From positions 877,655 to 941,654 of the forward strand of contig NZ_PPPX01000001.1 of the NCBI RefSeq assembly GCF_002902305.1: DNA of 64,000 nucleotides. The letters are read 5' to 3'. The translations under genes were made by a program, and so were the position numbers. Within the stretch, counting starts at the first letter, position 1, and every line of letters begins with the position of its first letter. Under the pieces are notes generated by a model. It saw only the letters and a program-made list of their open reading frames with translations. It had not been told where the DNA came from and ran no database searches. Shown in pieces: positions 57,295 to 64,000 of the stretch. The stretch comes from Staphylococcus argensis. Lineage in GTDB: Bacteria; Bacillota; Bacilli; Staphylococcales; Staphylococcaceae.

Positions 57295-59070
57295 TTAGGC
57301 ATCGTTTTGCTTTGGCTTAGGTAATTTAATGATAAATGTGGTACCTTCGCCTAATTCACTTTCAACGTCAATTTGACCCCCATGTTCTTCAATGATCATT
57401 CGACAGATAAAGAGACCGAGTCCTGTACCCTGTTTTCCTCTCTTACGTGCTGCATCTACTTTATAGAAACGTTCAAACACTTGTTCTAAGTGTTCTGGTG
57501 CAATACCTGACCCCGTATCTGTAATGTACAAGATATCTTCAGACTCATTCTCATCGACTCGGATCGTAATGGAATCATGCGGTTCAGTATATCGAGCTGC
57601 GTTATCGATTAAGTTCGTTAATACTTGCTCAATGCGATCAGAATCATAACTCCATAAACGTCCGTCCGTCTCTGGGTTGAGATTCAAATTCAATTGTAGG
57701 TCAGTTGCTTGTTGTCTATATTTCTGTTGAATCTTGTTTAATAAATAATCAATAGGTTGTAATTCTTTTTCAACCGACAAGCCTTCAGCATCCATACGTG
57801 CCACGTTGAGTAATTCATTAACGAGTCGATTTAAGCGTTTTGTCTCATCAAGCACGATAGACAGTGAATCTTTAATTTCATCAGGTTCTGTTACGATGCC
57901 ATCCACAATGGATTCAGTATAACCCTGTAGCAAGGAAATCGGGGTCCGTAATTCGTGAGAGACGTTAGCTATGAAATCTTTCTTCATTTGATCTACATTG
58001 TGTTCATTCGTCATATCACGGATAATAGCAACGGCACCACTACGGCCATCAGGTTGAATTTGATCGATATAACTCATAATAATGACGTAATAACGTGTGT
58101 TGATTTCGTATTCTCCAAATTGGGTTTGTTGTTCATCTAACGTACGCTGATACTGGTCGACAAGTTGACTAATCGTAACGTCATCTAACGTCTTAAGGAT
58201 GTGCTCTGCCATAGAGTTAGAAATAATGATTTCCTTATTATCATTGAAACCAAGGACACCCTCAACCATCGAGTTAAGTAAACTATCTCGAATATTCTTA
58301 GATGATGAAATAGCTTCAATATGTTGCTGAATCTCTGAGCTCATCGTATTGAAAGCACGTGATAGTTCGCCAATCTCATCTTTCGTATGAATCGGTAAGG
58401 TTTGCGTATATTCACCTCGAGATACTTTTAACGCTTGTGTCTTAAGTTGGCGTAAAGGTTTCGTAATTCGAGATGATAAGAAGAATGCAAAGACGGTTGT
58501 TATAGCCAGGAAGATGACTGCAATTGCTAAGATGATCACGGCAATAACGTTTGTCGTTTGTTCAATGCTCTTGAGATCTTGATAGATGAACACACCGCTA
58601 TACTGACCTTGATTATCTTGTTTAGATGAGAGATGCTTCGTCGGATAACCGATGAGTACATAAGTACGCGGCTTACCATCAACTTTAATCGTGACATGTT
58701 CTGAAATATGTTTGCCTTGACTAAAGACTTTCTTATAATCTTTATTCCGTTTAATCGCGTTGAGCATCTTCACTTTGGATTGATCTTCACGTTCTCTCGC
58801 TACAGCTTGCTCATCTTTCATGATGATGAGTCCTACTGGCCCTTCAATAAGAGAGCGACTGTGTTCAATCGCTGTCTTATTATCATCAGTATGTTCTACT
58901 AGATGACTAATGCGTTCAGCATTATCTTTCAAGTGTTCTTCCGTATCTTGGGTAAAATACGATTGGATAAACGTGATTAATGCGACACTGAGTAAAATTA
59001 AAACTGTCGTTACTATAAGAATTATAGTTAACCACAGTTTTATTACGACATTATTGAGTCGGTTCATCAT
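57295..59070 (-). CDS. srrB: SrrB, oxygen/nitric-oxide-responsive sensor kinase
   Basis: The histidine kinase of the staphylococcal respiratory response system SrrAB (ResE-like). 591 residues: membrane helix about 10-35, an extracellular sensor of about 130 residues, second membrane helix about 172-200, HAMP, a PAS domain around 260-350, then the HisKA box (VSHELRTPISLLQGYTESIVDG) and the ATPase domain (NLIDNAARYT, DTGSGIAPEHLEQVF, GKQGTGLGLFI). The start MMNRLNNVV at 59070 matches S. aureus and overlaps srrA by 20 bases; the extra ten codons of the longer frame are rejected. Confidence 0.96.
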   Translation of the reverse strand: MMNRLNNVVIKLWLTIILIVTTVLILLSVALITFIQSYFTQDTEEHLKDNAERISHLVEHTDDNKTAIEHSRSLIEGPVGLIIMKDEQAVAREREDQSKVKMLNAIKRNKDYKKVFSQGKHISEHVTIKVDGKPRTYVLIGYPTKHLSSKQDNQGQYSGVFIYQDLKSIEQTTNVIAVIILAIAVIFLAITTVFAFFLSSRITKPLRQLKTQALKVSRGEYTQTLPIHTKDEIGELSRAFNTMSSEIQQHIEAISSSKNIRDSLLNSMVEGVLGFNDNKEIIISNSMAEHILKTLDDVTISQLVDQYQRTLDEQQTQFGEYEINTRYYVIIMSYIDQIQPDGRSGAVAIIRDMTNEHNVDQMKKDFIANVSHELRTPISLLQGYTESIVDGIVTEPDEIKDSLSIVLDETKRLNRLVNELLNVARMDAEGLSVEKELQPIDYLLNKIQQKYRQQATDLQLNLNLNPETDGRLWSYDSDRIEQVLTNLIDNAARYTEPHDSITIRVDENESEDILYITDTGSGIAPEHLEQVFERFYKVDAARKRGKQGTGLGLFICRMIIEEHGGQIDVESELGEGTTFIIKLPKPKQNDA

Positions 59071-59776
59071 GTTCTGATACCTCAAATTTATAACCGACAC
59101 CCCATACCGTTTGAATCATACTTGCTGCATCTTCTGAGACGCGATTTAACTTCTCACGCAAACGTTTCACATGTGTATCTACCGTGCGTAAGTCGCCGTA
59201 GAACTCATAGTGCCATACTTCTTTCAATAACTGTTCGCGATCGAACACTTTATTAGGCGTCTTTGCTAAGAAGATGAGCAATTCGTATTCTTTCGGAGTC
59301 AAATTGACTTCCTTGTCATCGGCTAAGACACGATGCGCATCATTGTCGACTGTTAGATGAGTAAATTCTATGATATCACGGGCATGCGGTTCGCTTTGCT
59401 CCGTGTGATTGACTTGTGTACGACGCAAGAGTGCTTTAACACGTAACACAACTTCTCGTGGGGAGAATGGTTTCACAATATAATCATCAGCACCAGATTC
59501 GAAGCCTTCAACACGATTGGTTTCTTCGCCTTTCGCTGTGAGCATGATGATTGGTGTATCTTTGTGTTCACGTAATTTGGAAGCTACAGTAATACCATCC
59601 ATTTCTGGCAACATGAGATCTAATAAGATGCAATCGTAATCGTGTTCCATGGCCATTTGGTATGCTTCATTACCATCTTTAGCTTCTTGTATTTCAAAAG
59701 ATTCTCTTTCTAAGTACAATCTAAGTAGTCGTCTAATTCTATCTTCATCGTCAACTACAAGAATTTCGTTTGGCAT
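59051..59776 (-). CDS. srrA: SrrA, OmpR-type response regulator
   Basis: The DNA-binding partner of SrrB, controlling respiratory, fermentative and virulence genes. 241 residues: receiver domain with the acidic pocket VVDDED and phosphoacceptor Asp53 in LLDLMLPEMDG, Lys in IVKPFSP; then an OmpR winged-helix domain (EVNLTPKEYELLIFLA, DREQLLKEVWHYEF, VDTHVKRLREKL). The ATG at 59776 lies after GGGAGGTAG; the extension to 59791 covers that site. A minus-strand TGCTATAAT extended -10 lies 40 bases upstream. Confidence 0.97.
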   Translation of the reverse strand: MPNEILVVDDEDRIRRLLRLYLERESFEIQEAKDGNEAYQMAMEHDYDCILLDLMLPEMDGITVASKLREHKDTPIIMLTAKGEETNRVEGFESGADDYIVKPFSPREVVLRVKALLRRTQVNHTEQSEPHARDIIEFTHLTVDNDAHRVLADDKEVNLTPKEYELLIFLAKTPNKVFDREQLLKEVWHYEFYGDLRTVDTHVKRLREKLNRVSEDAASMIQTVWGVGYKFEVSEHDEPTQ

Positions 59777-59815
59777 TTGTCTACCTCCCACACTTCTGCA
59801 TTTCTCTACACTTCT

Positions 59816-59824
59816 ATTATAGCA
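59816..59824 (-). promoter_or_regulatory. Extended -10 promoter of srrAB
   Basis: TGCTATAAT on the minus strand (TATAAT at 59816-59821). The -35 region is poor (TACTTT), which is acceptable for an extended -10 promoter. The leader would be about 33 bases. Confidence 0.6.
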
Positions 59825-59941
59825 TAGGATTTGAGTTAAAAGTATTCAATAACTATTTCATTTCAATTCATAAATGAATTATATATAAAGAGTATATAAG
59901 TAGAACGAGAATTAACTCTCTCAATCTAGACCTAACCCTTT

Positions 59942-60682
59942 TTAATATTTACCGTGTTCTGCAAGATGGCGCAACGTCTTAACTTCGTGTGGCGTCATCA
60001 CACGGCCCTCGCCAGCATTGAGGCCTTTAAGCGTTAATGGACCCACTTGAATGCGTTGCAATTTATTTACCTTATAGCCTAAATGTTCAAACATACGACG
60101 GACTTGGCGATTACGGCCTTCATGTATAGTGATTTCTACTAATGTCGTTTCTTTCTGTTTATCTTGTCGTTTAATCTTCACTTGAGCAGGTTGTGTCCAA
60201 CCATCATCGAGTTGAATCCCCTTTTCAAGTGCTTTAACCTCTTCGCGCATAAGGTAGCCATTAAGTTTCGCTACATACTTTTTAGGAATCTTGTAGCTTG
60301 GATGTGTGATTAAATTAGTAAAATCACCATCGTTCGTGAGAATGAGTAATCCTGATGTATCATAGTCTAAACGACCTACTGGATAAATACGTGTCTCAAT
60401 ATCTTTGAAATAATCCGTTACTACTGTACGTCCACGGTCATCAGAGACACTCGTAATGACTTGCGTAGGTTTATAGAATAGAATGTAGAGCTTGTCTTCT
60501 TGTTCAATCTTTACGCCCTCTACTTCAACCATATCTGATGCTTTTACTTTCGTACCCAGTTCTGTAACTATTTCACCATTCACTTTAACTTTACCGTCTG
60601 CAATAAGTGTTTCCGCTTTACGACGTGAAGTATAGCCACTATTGGCAATGCGTTTCTGTAAACGTTCTGTAGCTTTATTCAT
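59942..60682 (-). CDS. rluB: RluB, 23S rRNA pseudouridine synthase
   Basis: A 246-residue pseudouridine synthase of the RsuA/RluB family, expected to modify 23S rRNA. An S4 RNA-binding domain covers residues about 4-60 ([20 protein letters not shown]); the catalytic [19 protein letters not shown] supplies the active Asp; [18 protein letters not shown] is the conserved end motif. It overlaps scpB by 8 bases, the classic scpA-scpB-rluB cluster. srrAB follows with its own promoter after 165 bases. Confidence 0.95.
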   Translation of the reverse strand: MNKATERLQKRIANSGYTSRRKAETLIADGKVKVNGEIVTELGTKVKASDMVEVEGVKIEQEDKLYILFYKPTQVITSVSDDRGRTVVTDYFKDIETRIYPVGRLDYDTSGLLILTNDGDFTNLITHPSYKIPKKYVAKLNGYLMREEVKALEKGIQLDDGWTQPAQVKIKRQDKQKETTLVEITIHEGRNRQVRRMFEHLGYKVNKLQRIQVGPLTLKGLNAGEGRVMTPHEVKTLRHLAEHGKY

Positions 60683-61217
60683 TATTATCTCCCTTTTGAT
60701 TTACAAGATTACTGAAGAAGGCTTCAATTTCTTCGTCTTCCTCTTCAGTTGTAGGTAATTCGTCTAAATGCTTGATTCCAAAAACATTTAAGAATAAATC
60801 TGTCGTATAAAGTTGCTGACTACGAGAAGTGGGTTCAGATTTCGCTTCGACGAGTCCACGTGCAATCAACGTCTTTACTGCACCATCACTATTAATGCCG
60901 CGAATCATTTCTATATCGCTACGCGTCAAAGGTTGATTGTAAGCGATGATGGAGAGGGCTTCCATTGCAGCTTGCGAAAGCTTCATCTGTGATTCTTGTT
61001 CGACGAGTTGTTCAATATATTGTGCAGCCTCTTTAGGTGTCGTTAAGACATATGTATCTCCGTATTGTTGTATCGTCAGTCCACGCGCTTCATAGCTATC
61101 GACGAGTTGTGATAGCGATTCAGGAGTGAGCTCTAAGATCTGAGTCAACTGTTTCTGACTCAATCCCTCATCTCCAGCCGCGTAGAGTAATGCTTCGAGT
61201 ATGTTAATTGGCTTCAA
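60675..61217 (-). CDS. scpB: ScpB, condensin accessory protein
   Basis: A 180-residue winged-helix kleisin partner that binds ScpA in the SMC-ScpA-ScpB complex for chromosome organisation. Two winged-helix units: residues about 1-75 and 85-150, with the signature [35 protein letters not shown]. The acidic C-terminal tail ([14 protein letters not shown]) is typical. It overlaps scpA by 14 bases and rluB by 8, so all three are translationally linked. Confidence 0.95.
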   Translation of the reverse strand: MKPINILEALLYAAGDEGLSQKQLTQILELTPESLSQLVDSYEARGLTIQQYGDTYVLTTPKEAAQYIEQLVEQESQMKLSQAAMEALSIIAYNQPLTRSDIEMIRGINSDGAVKTLIARGLVEAKSEPTSRSQQLYTTDLFLNVFGIKHLDELPTTEEEDEEIEAFFSNLVNQKGDNNE

Positions 61218-61941
61218 GACGATAGTTCACTCCTCTACAAATATTAATATCTTCAAAGCTGCGAGTTTGTTCGATATTCACCCATCCAGATTTAGACATT
61301 TCCAGTATCGCTAAGAAATGTGTCACGACCATCTCTATAGGTTCATTAAAGGTAAAAAGACTAAAGAAATTAAACGAGTCTTCATTGACGAGACGATCAT
61401 TCACCTTTTGTGTTGCTTGTTGAATCGTAAAGGTTTCTTTATGTATATTCACGGATTTTGGTTTTTGATAATCGACACGATTTTTAACTTTCTGATAAGC
61501 CATGATCAATTCGGTTAAATCGATGGTTTGGCTCTCATCCCATTGTTCATTTGATTCTAGGTGACTGAGATCGGTTGGATGTTTAGAGTATAATAAAGCA
61601 CGTTCCGCCTTTTTATCATTTAAAATCTCAGTATACTCTTTGTAGTTTTGATATTCGATTAAGCGACCGACAAGTTCTTCACGAGGGTCCTCTTCCATGT
61701 CGTCTTCCTCATCATGTTGAGGTAATAATAGTTTACTTTTAATCATTAACAGCTCCGAAGCCATCACTAAATATTCACTAGCGATATTGATTTCGAGCTG
61801 ATTCATCGCATGGATGTACTGCATATATTGTTCAGTTAAAGATTTCATAGGAATATCGTATATATCGATTTCAAATTTTTGAATCAGATGCAGTAATAAA
61901 TCAAGGGGCCCGTTGAATGCATCTAACTTTACCTCATACAT
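61204..61941 (-). CDS. scpA: ScpA, kleisin subunit of condensin
   Basis: The kleisin that bridges the heads of the SMC dimer. 245 residues: the N-terminal domain has [24 protein letters not shown] and the conserved [21 protein letters not shown], followed by the acidic linker [14 protein letters not shown]; the C-terminal winged helix ([20 protein letters not shown]) contacts the SMC head. It starts the scpA-scpB-rluB operon. An upstream gap of 84 bases lies between it and the divergent DUF309 gene. Confidence 0.95.
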   Translation of the reverse strand: MYEVKLDAFNGPLDLLLHLIQKFEIDIYDIPMKSLTEQYMQYIHAMNQLEINIASEYLVMASELLMIKSKLLLPQHDEEDDMEEDPREELVGRLIEYQNYKEYTEILNDKKAERALLYSKHPTDLSHLESNEQWDESQTIDLTELIMAYQKVKNRVDYQKPKSVNIHKETFTIQQATQKVNDRLVNEDSFNFFSLFTFNEPIEMVVTHFLAILEMSKSGWVNIEQTRSFEDINICRGVNYRLEAN

Positions 61942-62025
61942 AGTATTCTCCTCATCGCTAGCAACTTATGTGCGTATTTCACTCAAATATTATAGCATGT
62001 TATCAAAGACATTTAAATTTGGAGC

Positions 62026-62565
62026 GTGTTGAAGTTGCATCAAGCACTCATTTCTTTTTACTATCACTTTCATTATCAACAACATTATTTCTTGTGTCAC
62101 GATATACTTGAGGAGGCTTGGAAAGCGCAATCTCATTATAGTAAAAATGATGCGGTCGTGAGCTTAATTCTATGTGCAACTGCTTGTTATCACTATCGAC
62201 GTGGTAATCGAGTAGGTGCGTCTAAGTCCTTTAGCAAGGCTTTAAAAGTAATTGAACGTTACGATGAGGATGACGACAGATTAGGTTTGGATCTATGTTC
62301 TTATAAGAAAGTGATTCAACAGCAGCGTACGCGTCTCAAACAAGGCGAGCCATTTTACCCTGTTCATCTACCACTTACAACTGAGATGGAAGAAGAAATT
62401 ATCCAAGTTTACCCAGAATACCGATTCTCAGAAGAAGTGATTACGAACCCGTATATTATTCACCATCATACAGAGCGAGATCGTACTGAAGTTGTTCAGG
62501 CACGTCGACGTGCTTTGCAAGAAAAGCAACAAGCTCGCTTGAATCGTAAACGTTATAGTGAATAG
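62026..62565 (+). CDS. DUF309 protein (YpuF-like)
   Basis: A 179-residue protein of the DUF309/YpuF family, often beside scpA in Firmicutes; function unknown. The signature is HYFLCHDILEEAWK near residue 22 together with CATACYHYRRGNRVGASKSFSKAL, a helical-repeat-like bundle. Start choice is uncertain: GTG 62026 lies one base after GGAG, too close, so TTG 62029 or TTG 62035 may be used. It is a lone plus-strand gene; the terminator downstream is aligned better for xerD. Confidence 0.82.
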   Translation: MLKLHQALISFYYHFHYQQHYFLCHDILEEAWKAQSHYSKNDAVVSLILCATACYHYRRGNRVGASKSFSKALKVIERYDEDDDRLGLDLCSYKKVIQQQRTRLKQGEPFYPVHLPLTTEMEEEIIQVYPEYRFSEEVITNPYIIHHHTERDRTEVVQARRRALQEKQQARLNRKRYSE

Positions 62566-62652
62566 AAAACAACCTGCCCCCTCTTCAGGAGCACAATGAT
62601 TTATACTGTGTTACGTTTCGCCATTATAGTTAAATGCGCATTATATACAAAA

Positions 62653-62709
62653 AAAGAGTAGGAAAATGAGGATTGGATGAATATCTCTGTCTTCACTTTC
62701 CTACTCTTT
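62653..62709 (-). terminator. xerD terminator (possibly shared)
   Basis: Perfect 13-bp arms (62653-62665 and 62697-62709), followed on the minus strand by TTTTTTGTATA. It separates convergent xerD and DUF309 genes and could end both. Confidence 0.88.
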
Positions 62710-62734
62710 AAATCAGTGACTTTAAGCTACTTTA

Positions 62735-63622
62735 TTATGCACGGGGGTGGAATTGGTTATAAATTTTTCTAATTTGTGATTTCGATACGTGAGTATAGAG
62801 TTGAGTTGTAGAAATATCTGCATGCCCTAGCATTTCTTGAACTGCGCGTAAATCCGCACCATTTTCAAGTAAGTGGGTCGCAAAAGAGTGTCGTAATGTA
62901 TGAGGTGTGAGCGTTTTAAAAATTTCAGCTTTCACACCATTCTGTTTAATCATCTTCCAAATCGCTTGGCGCGATAAGGGTTTGCCATGCATATTTAAGA
63001 ATAGATTATCTGTGACTGTCTTCTTCAAGAGTTGTGGTCGCACTGTCTCAATATAGGTTTCAAGAATGTCAATAATCGTTTCACCGAGCGGCACGATACG
63101 TTCTTTATTGCCTTTACCAAACACGCGCACGAATCCCATGATAAGGTTCACGTCTTCTACCTTTAAATTTATGAGTTCTGTCACTCGCATGCCTGTTGCA
63201 TAGAGCAATTCAAGCATAGCACGATCACGATACCCATTATTTTTAGACATATCAGGTGTTTCAAGTAAACGGATGACCTCATCAACCTCAAGGACATCAG
63301 GTAAGCGTCGTTCGTACTTTGGCGTTTCAATTAATACGGTTGGGTCTTTGGCTGCATATTTCTCTCTAAGAGCAAACTGATGAAAGCTCCGTATCGTAGA
63401 AATAAAGCGGGCAATCGACTTTGCAGATGCCCCCTTATCATGTAAATCACCCAGACAAACTTGAATGGTTTGACGATCGATGAAATCAATGTGACTGATC
63501 TTCTCTTCTTCGAGATAGTCTTGATATTTCTTCAAGTCACGTCGATATGCGCCTATAGTATTCTCACTTAATCCCTTTTCAAGTTGAATAAATTTCAGGT
63601 ATTCTTCGATAATTTCGTCCAT
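62735..63622 (-). CDS. xerD: XerD, tyrosine recombinase
   Basis: Resolves chromosome dimers at dif together with XerC. 295 residues: N-terminal core-binding domain (about 1-85, LEKGLSENTIGAYRRDL) and catalytic domain with Arg146, Lys170, His241, Arg244, His267 and nucleophile Tyr276 in STTQLYTHV. All six catalytic residues are present. No dif site is expected or seen here. It follows fur by 21 bases; fur-xerD is the usual staphylococcal order. Confidence 0.96.
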   Translation of the reverse strand: MDEIIEEYLKFIQLEKGLSENTIGAYRRDLKKYQDYLEEEKISHIDFIDRQTIQVCLGDLHDKGASAKSIARFISTIRSFHQFALREKYAAKDPTVLIETPKYERRLPDVLEVDEVIRLLETPDMSKNNGYRDRAMLELLYATGMRVTELINLKVEDVNLIMGFVRVFGKGNKERIVPLGETIIDILETYIETVRPQLLKKTVTDNLFLNMHGKPLSRQAIWKMIKQNGVKAEIFKTLTPHTLRHSFATHLLENGADLRAVQEMLGHADISTTQLYTHVSKSQIRKIYNQFHPRA

Positions 63623-63643
63623 TACAATACCTCAAATCTTGTA

Positions 63644-64000
63644 TTATTTACCTTTTGCTTGGCACTCAGCACACACGCCATGGAAAGTGAGGCGGTGGTC
63701 AGAAATTCTGAAATTAAAGTCTCGTTCAACTTTCTCCTCTACTTGAGGTAGTAAATCTTCTTCAATCTCCTCAACCTTTCCACATTCCATACAAACTAGA
63801 TGGTGATGGAAGTGTTTCGCACCTTCTTTACGTAAGTCGAAACGTGCGACGCCATCGCCAAAGTTAATCTTATCTACGACTTTCAATTCGGCAAGTAATT
63901 CTAAAGTACGGTAAACGGTTGCCAAACCGATTTCAGGCGCACGATCTTTCACCTTTAAATACACATCTTCAGCACTGAGGTGATCTTTTTCATTTTCAAT
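63644..64000 (-). CDS. fur: Fur-family regulator (5' end missing)
   Basis: Ferric uptake repressor-type protein; 118 codons are visible, the first 20-30 lie beyond the window. The DNA-binding winged helix includes EIGLATVYRTLELLAELKVV, the metal-binding HFHHHLVCMECGKVEEI with regulatory His residues and the CxxC zinc site, and a second CxxC (VCAECQAKGK) near the end. The staphylococcal location next to xerD supports Fur rather than PerR or Zur; the missing N-terminus does not allow more certainty. The reading frame is open to the window edge. Confidence 0.9.
   Translation of the reverse strand: MENEKDHLSAEDVYLKVKDRAPEIGLATVYRTLELLAELKVVDKINFGDGVARFDLRKEGAKHFHHHLVCMECGKVEEIEEDLLPQVEEKVERDFNFRISDHRLTFHGVCAECQAKGK

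Overview
The window is a stretch of conserved chromosome from a Staphylococcus, most likely a coagulase-negative species. Protein sequences and gene order both show this: murG, ctpA, crr, msrB-msrA, dfrA, thyA, brxA and cvfC; then dynA; then the rnpB-gpsB, recU-pbp2 and dinG/birA/cca/bshA blocks; then aroA-aroB-aroC, ndk, hepT-menH-hepS, hup, gpsA, der, rpsA, cmk; then ansA, ypdA, ebpS, recQ-like, fer, ribU, srrB-srrA, rluB-scpB-scpA, xerD and fur. I cannot name the species. About 66 protein genes are called. Most are on the minus strand; the plus-strand genes are isolated and generally bounded by hairpin terminators. I see no prophage, insertion sequence, CRISPR array, tRNA or rRNA.

Layout. 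1-7.4 kb: lipid II synthesis (murG, cut off at its 3' end), an acetyltransferase, the CtpA protease, then an apparent run thyA-dfrA-degV-msrA-msrB-crr-yozE. 7.6-9.4 kb: bacilliredoxin brxA, virulence factor cvfC and a small zinc-finger protein. 9.4-10.4 kb: a gene-free 1 kb stretch with a foldback repeat element, ending in a promoter and a class-I preQ1 riboswitch in front of a queuosine-precursor transporter. 11.2-20 kb: a hydrolase, an RNase H-like protein, a 5'-3' exonuclease, the double dynamin DynA, an NAD(P)-binding protein, RarD and an rRNA methyltransferase. 20.1-25.5 kb: RNase P RNA with a clear promoter and terminator, gpsB, ypsA, yppE, and divergently recU-pbp2. 25.6-33.7 kb: an eight-gene minus-strand operon for DNA repair, tRNA CCA addition, biotin control and bacillithiol synthesis. 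34-43.9 kb: the shikimate operon with its trailing genes, ndk and the menaquinone side-chain genes. 44.4-49.5 kb: hup, gpsA, der, rpsA, cmk. 49.6-64 kb: ansA, ypdA, ebpS, recQ-like/ypbB, fer, the FMN riboswitch with ribU, srrAB, rluB-scpBA, a DUF309 gene, xerD and the start of fur.

Shared themes are cell-wall growth and division (murG, pbp2, gpsB), redox defence (brxA, bshA and ypdA of the bacillithiol system, msrA, msrB, srrAB), chromosome maintenance (hup, scpAB, xerD, recU, nth, dinG, dnaD) and respiratory quinone supply (aro genes, hepS-menH-hepT). 

I did not find a new protein-level system. The least explained signals are non-coding: nested stem structures upstream of ctpA and gpsB, a structured RNA with a terminator between hup and hepS, and the 329-bp foldback element at 9.7-10.1 kb. 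Start codons were moved from the longest open frame wherever a Shine-Dalgarno sequence or an upstream gene decided the matter; several genes use TTG or GTG.
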